Part shown: positions 1 to 8,120 of the stretch, in pieces | Numbering within the stretch: position 1 is the first letter of the stretch | How the letters are laid out: each line of letters starts with the position of its first letter | Assembly (NCBI GenBank): GCA_944372585.1 | Contig: CALVZQ010000004.1 | Location: forward strand, 92,660 to 156,659 | DNA: 64,000 nt | Direction of reading: 5' to 3' | Origin: an uncultured Clostridia bacterium | GTDB lineage: Bacteria; Bacillota; Clostridia; Christensenellales; UBA1242 | The notes under the pieces: model-generated | Database searches by the model: none | What the model saw: only the letters and a program-made list of their open reading frames with translations | What the model was told of the DNA's origin: nothing | Position numbers and translations under genes: made by a program

Positions 1-457
1 TGCTAACTTCACAAACAATCACACTGTCTTTTGTCGTCTTTTCACATATGGAAGAAAATGGAAGACCAATGTTTCCACACAAAAAAGTTTTAAAGCCCGC
101 AGTCTTCAAGATTTTGTTGGTAAGCATACTGACGGTGGTTTTTCCGTTTGTCCCAGTGATCGCAACAATTTTTCCTTTGCAAAAAAGATACGCCAAATCA
201 AGTTCCGAAATGACAGGAATGTTTTTCTCTTTAAAAATTTTGAGAAGAGGATTGCCCAAACACTTAATGCCCGGACTGATGACCACCAAATCCCAATTTT
301 CGTTTTGTGGACATCTCTCAAACCCAACATATTCATAAAATTTGATGTTATCGTCATAAAAACTGACATACGCATTGTGTTTTTTTAACAATTTGATGAC
401 TGCTCGTCCACTGTCACCCAAACCGTAAACCAAAACTTTTTTGTTTTTTAATCTCAT
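1..457 (-). CDS. murD: UDP-N-acetylmuramoylalanine--D-glutamate ligase MurD, 3' end cut off
   Basis: Cytoplasmic Mur ligase that adds D-glutamate to UDP-MurNAc-L-Ala using ATP. I read it directly on the minus strand from ATG at 457 to the window edge, about 152 residues with no stop. It starts MRLKNKKVLVYGLGDSG, a Rossmann-type N-terminal domain, and contains the Mur-ligase P-loop GTNGKTT near residue 113. The rest of the ATPase and the C-terminal domain lie outside the window. A GGGAAG ribosome site precedes the ATG, and only 17 bases separate it from the mraY stop. It is the last visible gene of the mur operon. The identity as MurD rather than another Mur ligase rests on its place after mraY and the short N-terminal domain. 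Confidence 0.88.
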   Translation of the reverse strand, partial: MRLKNKKVLVYGLGDSGRAVIKLLKKHNAYVSFYDDNIKFYEYVGFERCPQNENWDLVVISPGIKCLGNPLLKIFKEKNIPVISELDLAYLFCKGKIVAITGTNGKTTVSMLTNKILKTAGFKTFLCGNIGLPFSSICEKTTKDSVIVCEVS

Positions 458-474
458 TTAAAAACTTCCCTTGG

Positions 475-1440
475 TCAAATTCCAACGGACAGCCAAACTG
501 CCAGAACTGCCAAAGAAACTGCCGCTGTTATAACTATATATACTGCGACAATTCTGTTTTCATGCACTCCTTTTTGTTCAAAATGATGATGAAGTGGTGC
601 CATAAGAAACACCCTCTTTTTTGTTCTTTTATAATGCAAAACTTGGATAATGTCAGAAAGTGCCGACAAAACAAACATAATTCCCATGATAGGGATCAAA
701 AGTTCAAGCCCACTCAAAACCGCAACCACCCCAATGAATCCGCCAAGAGCAAGTGAACCCGTGTCCCCCATGAAAATCTTGGCTGGGAAACAATTAAACA
801 TCAAAAAGCCAGCAAGTCCTCCGCAAATCCCAAAGCAAACAATTGCCATGTTTTGGAATTCAAGATATGATGTGGTTGCCAAAATGATTCCAAAAATCAA
901 AATATAGACAAATGACACTCCGCCAGCAAGTCCGTCAAGCCCATCAGTCAGATTGACGCTGTTTGCGGTCGCAACAAGCACCAAAATGACAAGCGGAATC
1001 ACTCCCCAACCAATGTCAAACTCAAGCGAAAAAAATCTCAGAGTTGTCATTCCAGAAAGATAAAGAAAAACACCAACAATGACAGCTATGCCAACTTGTC
1101 CAACAATTTTTTGATATGGTTTCAACCCCTCATTGTGATGCAAGTGCACTTTGATGAAATCATCAAGAAATCCCAAAAGACCATAACAAAATGTCACCGC
1201 CATGCAAAACCAAGCAAGAAAAGAGGAATAGTCAAACAAAAAACAAGCAGAAAAAAACATGGTCAAAATAAAAATCAGACCGCCCATTGTTGGTGTTCCT
1301 TCCTTTGACGCATGCTTGTCCACATAATGCAAAATGCTTTGTGAAGCCTTGAGTTTTTTGCAAAACCAAAGAATGACTGGGGCAATTATGCTGGAAAAGA
1401 CCAGACACAAAAGCCCACAAACGATATATTTAACAACCAT
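475..1440 (-). CDS. mraY: Phospho-N-acetylmuramoyl-pentapeptide transferase MraY
   Basis: Integral membrane enzyme that transfers phospho-MurNAc-pentapeptide to undecaprenyl phosphate, giving lipid I. The 321 residues form about ten hydrophobic segments with the family motifs in order: a cytoplasmic HHNEGLKPYQK loop near residue 101, NLTDGLDGLAGG near 163, FMGDTGSLALGG near 223 and the histidine-rich MAPLHHHFEQKG loop near 280. TDGLDG and GDTGS carry the aspartates of the active site. The ATG at 1440 has a strong AAGGAG site. The start overlaps the murE stop by 11 bases, so translation is probably coupled. Length is normal for Firmicutes. Confidence 0.97.
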   Translation of the reverse strand: MVVKYIVCGLLCLVFSSIIAPVILWFCKKLKASQSILHYVDKHASKEGTPTMGGLIFILTMFFSACFLFDYSSFLAWFCMAVTFCYGLLGFLDDFIKVHLHHNEGLKPYQKIVGQVGIAVIVGVFLYLSGMTTLRFFSLEFDIGWGVIPLVILVLVATANSVNLTDGLDGLAGGVSFVYILIFGIILATTSYLEFQNMAIVCFGICGGLAGFLMFNCFPAKIFMGDTGSLALGGFIGVVAVLSGLELLIPIMGIMFVLSALSDIIQVLHYKRTKKRVFLMAPLHHHFEQKGVHENRIVAVYIVITAAVSLAVLAVWLSVGI

Positions 1441-2908
1441 AATACTCCTTATTGTTTCTGTTCTTTATTGGATTTGATTCTTCAAAATAGTTGTAAACTG
1501 ACTCAAAATCATTGTAAGGTCTTTTTTCCGTTCCTATTTCTTGATATTTCTCCGCGCCTTTTCCTGCGATAATGACAATATCTCCTGGTTTGGCAAATTC
1601 AATCATTTTTTTGATTGCCTTATATCTGTCAGTCTCAACAAAATGTGGTTTTTTCATACCTTTTTCAATGTCCGCAATTATATCCAAAGATTTCTCAAGT
1701 CTAGGGTTGTCATCAGTCAAGCAAACATAGTCAGCATATTTTTCTGCAATTTTTCCCATCTGCGGTCGTTTTCCTTTGTCTCTGTTTCCACCACAACCAA
1801 ACACAACATAAACCTTTTTGTCAGTAAGTTCTCTCGCCGCTTTCAGAACATTCATCATGCTGTCTGGAGAATGAGCAAAGTCAATGACAGCATAGCGTCC
1901 ATTGATGTTTATGACATTAAATCTCCCTTCGACAGGATTGATGAAATTTATTCCCCTGACGAGTTGTTCTTCATTAAGTCCAAGACATTGGCAAACAGCC
2001 AGTGAAGCCAAGGAGTTGTAAACATTATATTGCCCCACCAAATTTGTTTTGATGTCAACAACACAATCACAAACATTTCCCACAAAATGTGTGCCATTCA
2101 TTGAACAGCAAATATCAATTGCAAAAACATCACTCGGACTGAAGAGACCATAAGTCAAAATTGGAACATCAGTGTTTCCAATCAATTTTCTTGCACACTT
2201 GTCATCGGCACAAACAATGCCTTTTTTGATATGTTCACTTGTCAAAAATGACAGTTTTGTCTTTTCGTATGCTTCAAAAGTTTTGAAATAATCCAAATGG
2301 TCTTGCGTGACATTTGTCAAAACACCAAGTTCAAATTTGATGCCGTTAATTCGTTTTTGGTCAATCGCATGAGCCGAAACTTCCATGATGACGTATTCCA
2401 CTCCGTCGTCCAACATCTCAGAAAAGGTCTTGTGCAAAAAATCAGCGTCTGGAGTTGTCAAAGGACATTCCTGAACTTTGCCGTTATAAAAAACTCCGCT
2501 GGTTCCAATGACTCCAACTTTCTTTCCATTGCGTTTCAATATCTCGGCAACAACATGTGAGGTTGTTGTCTTTCCATTAGTGCCAGTAATTCCCACAATT
2601 TTCAACTTGTCACAAGCCCGATGATAGAAATTTGCGCAAGAATTTGCGAACAAATCTCTACAATCTTCCACTTTGACACATTTTTCAAAAGGTAAATTAA
2701 AATCACTAAAAACCACTAATGCACCATTTTTCAATGCTTGTTCACAACGTAATTTTGCTTTTTCCAAATCGTGCGTCAAACAAAAATATGCTTTTCCTGT
2801 GTTGTCAACAGTGCTGTCACGACTGATTTCATTGATTTTCAAATCGTCAAATTCAATCGAATTTTTATTAAATTGCAAACTTTTATCCAAAATTTCTTTC
2901 AGAAGCAT
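1430..2908 (-). CDS. murE: UDP-N-acetylmuramoyl-tripeptide synthetase MurE, diaminopimelate type
   Basis: Adds the third amino acid to UDP-MurNAc-L-Ala-D-Glu. The 492-residue protein has the P-loop GITGTNGKTTTSH near residue 102, a lysine-carbamylation region, and the motif DNPR in LTDDNPRLE near residue 400. DNPR is the known signature of enzymes that add meso-diaminopimelate rather than lysine, so I infer DAP-type peptidoglycan. The open frame extends upstream to 2959, but ATG at 2908 has an AAAGGAG site seven bases before it and the normal MurE N-terminus, so I chose it. It ends inside the start of mraY, consistent with one mRNA. Confidence 0.95.
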   Translation of the reverse strand: MLLKEILDKSLQFNKNSIEFDDLKINEISRDSTVDNTGKAYFCLTHDLEKAKLRCEQALKNGALVVFSDFNLPFEKCVKVEDCRDLFANSCANFYHRACDKLKIVGITGTNGKTTTSHVVAEILKRNGKKVGVIGTSGVFYNGKVQECPLTTPDADFLHKTFSEMLDDGVEYVIMEVSAHAIDQKRINGIKFELGVLTNVTQDHLDYFKTFEAYEKTKLSFLTSEHIKKGIVCADDKCARKLIGNTDVPILTYGLFSPSDVFAIDICCSMNGTHFVGNVCDCVVDIKTNLVGQYNVYNSLASLAVCQCLGLNEEQLVRGINFINPVEGRFNVININGRYAVIDFAHSPDSMMNVLKAARELTDKKVYVVFGCGGNRDKGKRPQMGKIAEKYADYVCLTDDNPRLEKSLDIIADIEKGMKKPHFVETDRYKAIKKMIEFAKPGDIVIIAGKGAEKYQEIGTEKRPYNDFESVYNYFEESNPIKNRNNKEYYGC

Positions 2909-2995
2909 AATCTCTCCTTTACTTGTATTGTAATGTTCAAAAAGCATAATTGTGTTCAACTTTCAAAATAAGTCCAAATTAGACAAATTTAGCAA

Positions 2996-4117
2996 TCACT
3001 TTTTAAGCGACTCTGACACATTTTCAAAAATTTTCAATGCGTTGCTTTCAAAACTCACAGTCAATTTTTTCTCTCTTTCAGCATCAAGTTTGCTTTCTTC
3101 CAACATTGAAATCAAAAGATCCTTAAATGTTATATCTTTAAACAAATAGAATGCCAAAGAACCAGGAATGGTGTTGATTTCATTGACATACAAAATCTCC
3201 GCCTTTTCATCAAACAGGAAATCAACTCTCACAATTCCCTTGCAATCAAAGAGTTTGTAAACCCTCTCTGTCAGAGATTGAACTTTTTTTGACAAAGTCT
3301 TGTCAACCTCCCGATTTCCATCTTTCTTTGAAAGATATTTGTCTTCAAAGGAATAAATTTCTTTTTTGTTTCTCACTTCATTGACATTTGATGTGAAGAA
3401 GTGTCCTTTAAACAGAAAACATGCGCAATTGAACTCCCTCAAATTCTCCACCAATTTTTCAATCAAGATCTTGTCGTCAAACATCAAAGCAAGTTCAACC
3501 GCTTTTTCAAGATCCCCCTCTTTGTGACAGACGGAAATTCCAATGCTGCTTCCAAGATTTGCCGGTTTGACAATAAGAGGAAATTCAATTTTGTTTGCCA
3601 CATTTTTCAAAATTTTTTCTTTCGTTTGCAAATATGTGCATCTGTCAAATGAAACATATTTTGGGGAAAGAATGTCATTGGCCTTCAAAATGTCCTTCAT
3701 AAAGACCTTATCCATGCAAAGAGCAGACGATGTCACACCTGACGAAGTCGTTGGGATTGCACAGGTTTTCAAAACTCCTTGCACAGAACCATCTTCGCCA
3801 ATGTTTCCATGACAACAATTCAAAACGGTCTCCACTTCATATTGTGGAACGAACTTGTTTCCTTTCTTCACTGCAACAACCTTTTCTCCCAGAATCAAAG
3901 TGACCTGTTTTCGATTTTTGGACAACCTTTTGAAACTGGAATAAATTTCAATCTCAGACAAATTGTCCGCAATCCACCAAAGCCCCTCTCTGTCTATGTA
4001 AACCGGCAAGCAATCAAAACTTTTGGGCCACTGTTTCAATACCTGCATTGCCGTGATGATGGAAATGTCATGTTCAACACTTTTTCCACCAAAAATGACC
4101 AATATCCTTTCTTTCAT
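2996..4117 (-). CDS. ddl: D-alanine--D-alanine ligase
   Basis: ATP-grasp enzyme making D-Ala-D-Ala, the substrate of MurF. In its 373 residues I see the N-terminal GGKSVEHDISI motif, the substrate loop CHGNIGEDGSVQG, the ATP-binding PLIVKPANLGSSIGIS and the metal site VRVDFLF...NEINTIPGS. The reading frame is open to a GTG at 4123, but ATG at 4117 with an AAGG about seven bases upstream is the better start. The last ~30 residues, after SMLEESKL, are a charged tail without a motif. It sits between murF and murE, so the whole D-Ala-D-Ala branch is made from one operon. Confidence 0.95.
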   Translation of the reverse strand: MKERILVIFGGKSVEHDISIITAMQVLKQWPKSFDCLPVYIDREGLWWIADNLSEIEIYSSFKRLSKNRKQVTLILGEKVVAVKKGNKFVPQYEVETVLNCCHGNIGEDGSVQGVLKTCAIPTTSSGVTSSALCMDKVFMKDILKANDILSPKYVSFDRCTYLQTKEKILKNVANKIEFPLIVKPANLGSSIGISVCHKEGDLEKAVELALMFDDKILIEKLVENLREFNCACFLFKGHFFTSNVNEVRNKKEIYSFEDKYLSKKDGNREVDKTLSKKVQSLTERVYKLFDCKGIVRVDFLFDEKAEILYVNEINTIPGSLAFYLFKDITFKDLLISMLEESKLDAEREKKLTVSFESNALKIFENVSESLKK

Positions 4118-4198
4118 AACCACCCTTTTAAAAATTTTGTTCCAATAACTTATATGAAAAATTTTAGATCAATGATAAAACTTTTTTTCCACAAAATC

Positions 4199-5614
4199 TT
4201 ACTTGATATTGTCAGGGAAATCGTTTTCAAAAAGCACCACACCTCCGCTTTTTATCACTTTCTTTAACAATTTTTTTTGTTCATCTCTGGTGTTTGCAAA
4301 AAAAATTTGACTTTCACTCATTCCACCTTGTTTTGCACCATCGGACAAGGCTTTTTGATTGGTTTTGTTCATGACGATGAAAATGTCTGCAACTTTTCCC
4401 ACCTCTTTTCCAACTTCAAAATTGACCTTGTTCTGCTCTGCACCAAGTTCAACAATTCCAGGAGAAACCACAATTTTTTGTCCCTTAAATTTTGAAATAA
4501 TTTCAAGAGCCTGCAAAAAACCATCATGGTTGCTGTTGAACGAGTCATCAATTATGCTCACATTTGCACCAACGATAAGTTCCAACCTGTGTGGTGTGGA
4601 CTTCAATCCCTTGATTGCTTTCTGAATGCTGTAGATGCTCTCATTAAGCAAATATGCCATTGCTGAGGCCACAACAATGTTGTCAATGTTCGCTTTTCCC
4701 AGCAATCTTGTTTCACAGGCAAAACTTTGACCATCAATCACCATGTCAAATTTTGAACCTGTCGCGGAGGTTTCGATGTTTTTTGCATAAGCAAAACTGT
4801 TGTCCTCGCACACCAAATATTTTTTCTTCGGAAACCTGTCAAAAAGACTTCTTGAACCTTTGCTCTTTCCATTGAACACCACCCACTCTTTTGCTTCTTT
4901 GCATAGTTCATATTTTTCTTGTTCAATGTTTTCAAAACAACCAAAAGTTTCAAGATGGCAATTTCCTATTGGAGTGATGATTCCAAAATCAACTCCAAAA
5001 TTTTTTGCCAAAAATTCAATATCACCCAATCTTCTCGCTCCATATTCCACAATCAAGAAATCGTCAGTTTCCTTCAAGTTTTCCAAAATCGTTTTGCAAA
5101 TTCCCATTGGTGTATTGAAACTTTGTGGCGTTGCACAAACATCAAATTCTTCTTTCAAAATTTGATACAAAATGTTTTTTGTCGATGTCTTTCCATAACT
5201 TCCTGTGATGGCAATTTTTTTGCAATTAATATTTGACAATTTTTCTTTCGCTTTTTTGATAAATCTTTTTTTTATCAATTCTTCAAAAGGATATGTGACA
5301 AAAAATGACAACAAAACTGCAAAACTGCTTGAAATAACGAAGAAAAAAACAATTACAAAATTAACCCAAAAATTGTCAATTAATCCAAAAAACATTAAAA
5401 AAATAAAAAATTTTAATAAAAAATCAATAAAAATTAACCTTTTTAATCTTTTTGTGAAATTGATTTTGTTTTTCTTCCCAAAAGCAAAGTCAAATTCCAG
5501 TGTTTTTTTTAAATATTTTTTTATGTCATAATTTTCAAGTTGGAATGTCTTTATGTAAATCAAATCTAGTGCTGTCAAAACTGTCGTCACGAGAAAAGCA
5601 TAAAAAACAAACAT
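4199..5614 (-). CDS. murF: UDP-N-acetylmuramoyl-tripeptide--D-alanyl-D-alanine ligase MurF with N-terminal membrane segments
   Basis: Completes the UDP-MurNAc-pentapeptide by adding D-Ala-D-Ala. The 471-residue product differs from the soluble textbook enzyme: the first ~125 residues hold a hydrophobic start (FVFYAFLVTTVLTALDLIYI) and a second pair of membrane segments near residues 62-110. The Mur-ligase core follows, with ITGSYGKTSTKNI near residue 137 and DDSFNSNHDG near 350. Such membrane-anchored MurF forms are known in several Firmicutes. The ATG at 5614 has AAAGGAG at good distance. The gap to ddl is 81 bases with no clear terminator. The membrane part may hold the enzyme near MraY; that is inference. 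Confidence 0.92.
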   Translation of the reverse strand: MFVFYAFLVTTVLTALDLIYIKTFQLENYDIKKYLKKTLEFDFAFGKKNKINFTKRLKRLIFIDFLLKFFIFLMFFGLIDNFWVNFVIVFFFVISSSFAVLLSFFVTYPFEELIKKRFIKKAKEKLSNINCKKIAITGSYGKTSTKNILYQILKEEFDVCATPQSFNTPMGICKTILENLKETDDFLIVEYGARRLGDIEFLAKNFGVDFGIITPIGNCHLETFGCFENIEQEKYELCKEAKEWVVFNGKSKGSRSLFDRFPKKKYLVCEDNSFAYAKNIETSATGSKFDMVIDGQSFACETRLLGKANIDNIVVASAMAYLLNESIYSIQKAIKGLKSTPHRLELIVGANVSIIDDSFNSNHDGFLQALEIISKFKGQKIVVSPGIVELGAEQNKVNFEVGKEVGKVADIFIVMNKTNQKALSDGAKQGGMSESQIFFANTRDEQKKLLKKVIKSGGVVLFENDFPDNIK

Positions 5615-5632
5615 AATATCTCCTTTCTTTTG

Positions 5633-6355
5633 TTAATTTTTCAAAAAAACTTCAAGGCAATTTGAAAACTCCATTCTTCTGTCCACAAAACAAAAATGTC
5701 CCGCTTCTTTCATCAACACAAGCTCAGAATTTTTGATTTCCCGCTTAAATTTTTTTGCCATATAAATCGGTGTTGTCATGTCATTTTCTCCAAAGATTAT
5801 CAAGGTCTTCGCTTTTATAAATGGTAAAAAATCATCAAGATAAGTGGTGACAATGCTGTTGAAAATTTTTCTCATTTCAGTGTTCAGGACCAAATAATCA
5901 CAACTTCCATATTTTGAAACATCTAGCCCCAACTTTTTTCTGAGTTTGTAATGATAAACTTTCAAATAATAATTCAAACTTCTTCTTGGTTTCAATCCTG
6001 CACTGTCAACCAACACCACTTTTTGCGACTCTTCCTTGCACAGCACAGCCATGATTATGGCAATTCTTCCACCAAAGGAGTGCCCGATGATGTTAAATTT
6101 TTTTATCTCCAAATGCTGACATAGAGATATGACCATGTTTGCATAGGTGAAAACACTCCAGCCTCTTATGTTTTTTGAACTCTCTCCAAAAGGTGGAAAA
6201 TCAACAAACAAAGAATTTTGCCCTTGAACGAAATCTTTGCAAAACAAAAGACTTTTGTGGTCACAGCCCCACCCATGCAAAAATATGTTTGTCACATCAC
6301 TTTTTTTGTTGATAAACCTGTAGAAAATCTGCGCATCACGATAGACATATTTCAT
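5633..6355 (-). CDS. Alpha/beta hydrolase inside the mur cluster
   Basis: A 240-residue alpha/beta-hydrolase fold protein of unknown substrate. The oxyanion region is NIFLHGWGCDH near residue 23, the nucleophile elbow is GHSFGG (serine near residue 93), the acid lies in FGENDMTTP near 190 and the histidine in AGHFCF near 220, so the triad appears complete. There is no signal peptide, so it acts in the cytoplasm. It lies 9 bases after murC and 18 before murF, clearly in the same operon. Its ribosome site is poor, so it may depend on translation from murC. A role in cell-wall precursor metabolism is suggested only by the neighbourhood. Confidence 0.85.
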   Translation of the reverse strand: MKYVYRDAQIFYRFINKKSDVTNIFLHGWGCDHKSLLFCKDFVQGQNSLFVDFPPFGESSKNIRGWSVFTYANMVISLCQHLEIKKFNIIGHSFGGRIAIIMAVLCKEESQKVVLVDSAGLKPRRSLNYYLKVYHYKLRKKLGLDVSKYGSCDYLVLNTEMRKIFNSIVTTYLDDFLPFIKAKTLIIFGENDMTTPIYMAKKFKREIKNSELVLMKEAGHFCFVDRRMEFSNCLEVFLKN

Positions 6356-6364
6356 AAAATCATT

Positions 6365-7642
6365 CTATGAAATAAAATTATTTTTGTGTAATATCTCCGG
6401 CAAGTCCCCCGCCCCGACGAACAACAACATCACTTTGTTTTTTTGTTTTTGAAGCAAAAATGTTTTCAAATCTTCAAAATTTTCAAAATATTTCGCATTT
6501 TTGTTTGTTTTTTGCACAATTTCTGTAAGTTGCAAAGCACTCAAACCATCTTCTGGTTTTTCTCTTGCAGAATATGTTCTGAAAAACAATGGCTCTTCAA
6601 CTTCTTGAAAAATTTTGACAAAATCGCTCAACAACAATTTTGTTCTCGAATATGTATGCGGTTGAAAGATTGTAATAATCTCTCTGTTTTTATAGATCTT
6701 CTTTGCCGACCTAATCGCTTTTGAAATTTCTGTTGGATGATGCGCATAATCACACACAACCGCATCAAAGAAAGGACAGCAAACTTTTTCAAATCTTGTG
6801 CTGACACCCATGTAACTTTCAAGTCCGAGTTTGATTAAACAATCATCAATTCCCAACTTTTTTGCAACCTGATAGGCATAAATACAATTTTGAGTGTTGA
6901 CATCCTCACATATGTTCAAATTTAAATCAAAGATTTTTTTGTCTTTTTCATAAAGACCAAATCTCAACCGCCCAAATTTGTCATGACGAACATTTTTTGC
7001 CTTTAAGTCATTCCTGTTGCCAATGACAAACTCGGATTGATCTTTAAATTTTTCAAATGACTTTAATTGATTTTGAAAGGTTTTAAAATAGTCCAAATGC
7101 TCTTTTTCAATGTTTGTCACAACTGAAATAAATGGTTTCAAAAAAAGAAAGTTGTCATGATATTCACATGCTTCAGTCACAAAGAACTCTTCATCTCCCA
7201 AATGGAAGTTCAGACCATCATCAAGTTTGTATCCCCCAAGATGCAAAGTTGGATTTTTTCCTGCGCACATCAAAATTTGATAAATCATTGCCGTTGTGGT
7301 TGTTTTTCCATGAGAACCTGCAACTGCAATCACTTTTTCATAGCCACATGCGATTTGTCCCAAAATTTTGCCACGTGATGACATTTTTTTACCATTTTCT
7401 TTCGCAAAGACAAACAATGGATTATCTTGTTTGATTGCTGATGAATAACAAATCTCGTCCGCTTGCAAAATTTTTTCTTCATTCAAAATATAATCAACAT
7501 CAATGCCATCTTTGTTTAAAATCTCAGTTCCCTTTCCAGAAAATTCGTCATAACCACCAACTTCAAAACCACGATGTTTGAGCATCACAGCAAGTGCTGA
7601 CATAGACACACCACCTATGCCTAAGAAATAATATTTTTTCAT
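6365..7642 (-). CDS. murC: UDP-N-acetylmuramate--L-alanine ligase MurC
   Basis: First amino-acid ligase of the peptidoglycan precursor pathway. The 425 residues begin MKKYYFLGIGGVSMSALA, the typical UDP-binding glycine motif of MurC, followed by the P-loop AVAGSHGKTTTTAM near residue 106, the CEYHDNF motif near 172 and DYAHHPTEI near 294. It is the first gene of the mur operon and is divergent from spoVG. There is no Shine-Dalgarno sequence before the ATG. Instead TATAAC lies six bases upstream with TTGTCA 18 bases further, which suggests a leaderless mRNA. All catalytic motifs are intact. Confidence 0.95.
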   Translation of the reverse strand: MKKYYFLGIGGVSMSALAVMLKHRGFEVGGYDEFSGKGTEILNKDGIDVDYILNEEKILQADEICYSSAIKQDNPLFVFAKENGKKMSSRGKILGQIACGYEKVIAVAGSHGKTTTTAMIYQILMCAGKNPTLHLGGYKLDDGLNFHLGDEEFFVTEACEYHDNFLFLKPFISVVTNIEKEHLDYFKTFQNQLKSFEKFKDQSEFVIGNRNDLKAKNVRHDKFGRLRFGLYEKDKKIFDLNLNICEDVNTQNCIYAYQVAKKLGIDDCLIKLGLESYMGVSTRFEKVCCPFFDAVVCDYAHHPTEISKAIRSAKKIYKNREIITIFQPHTYSRTKLLLSDFVKIFQEVEEPLFFRTYSAREKPEDGLSALQLTEIVQKTNKNAKYFENFEDLKTFLLQKQKNKVMLLFVGAGDLPEILHKNNFIS

Positions 7643-7648
7643 ATTTTG

Positions 7649-7678
7649 GTTATATGAATTTCAAAAAATCTTTGACAA
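7649..7678 (-). promoter_or_regulatory. Promoter of the murC operon, giving a leaderless mRNA
   Basis: Minus-strand -35 TTGTCA (7673-7678), 18-base spacer and -10 TATAAC (7649-7654). Only six bases separate the -10 from the murC ATG, so transcription should begin at or next to the start codon. No ribosome binding site exists in this stretch. Confidence 0.6.
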
Positions 7679-7692
7679 TATTGAAAAATCTT

Positions 7693-7720
7693 TTGCAATA
7701 AGAAACAATTATGATATAAT
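7693..7720 (+). promoter_or_regulatory. Promoter of spoVG
   Basis: Extended -10 TGATATAAT ending at 7720 with a weak -35 TTGCAA (7693-7698), spacer 16. The expected transcript begins near 7727 and carries a leader of about 40 bases with a ribosome site. It is back to back with the murC promoter. Confidence 0.6.
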
Positions 7721-7767
7721 TATTTCGACCGATAAAGGTTAATCTAAAAAAAGGAAGGTATGGAAAC

Positions 7768-8043
7768 TTGAAGATTACGGACATTAGAGTAAGACTTGTA
7801 AACAACGGCAACGACAAACTCAAAGCAGTTGCATCAATCACAATCGATGATGAACTCGTTGTTCATGACATCAAAGTCATCAACGGCAAAGATGGTTATT
7901 TTCTTTCAATGCCAAGCAGAAAAACTAACGAGGGAGAATTCAAAGACATTGTTCACCCAATCAAAACTGAAGTTAGAGAAATGCTTAAAGAAAAAATCCT
8001 TGCTGAATATGAAAAAGCACTTGCAAACGCAGAAAATGAATAA
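7768..8043 (+). CDS. spoVG: Septation/sporulation regulator SpoVG, TTG start
   Basis: Small site-specific DNA/RNA-binding regulator that in Bacillus and Listeria affects septation, sporulation and virulence genes. The 91 residues MKITDIRVRLVNNGNDKLKA... match the family throughout, including the ITIDDELVVHDIKVINGKDG core and the FKDIVHP segment. The only start that gives the conserved N-terminus is TTG at 7768, nine bases after AAGGAAGG. An ATG at 7760 lies between them and opens a three-codon frame (Met-Glu-Thr-stop) whose TGA overlaps the TTG, which could tune initiation. A strong terminator follows. The gene appears to be transcribed alone. Confidence 0.95.
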   Translation: MKITDIRVRLVNNGNDKLKAVASITIDDELVVHDIKVINGKDGYFLSMPSRKTNEGEFKDIVHPIKTEVREMLKEKILAEYEKALANAENE

Positions 8044-8056
8044 TTCGAGTGTTTAT

Positions 8057-8087
8057 AAAAAATCTACATTAATTTGTAGATTTTTTT
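8057..8087 (+). terminator. Intrinsic terminator of spoVG
   Basis: AAAAAATCTACA and TGTAGATTTTTT form a 12-base-pair stem around TTAATT, followed by T residues. It ends where the next gene's promoter begins. Confidence 0.85.
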
Positions 8088-8114
8088 GTTTCCTTTTCAA
8101 AATTTTTATATAAT
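8086..8114 (+). promoter_or_regulatory. Promoter of the split membrane protein gene, leaderless type
   Basis: TTGTTT (8086-8091), 17 bases, TATAAT (8109-8114), then six bases to the ATG at 8121. No ribosome site is present. Confidence 0.55.
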
Positions 8115-8120
8115 TAATAT

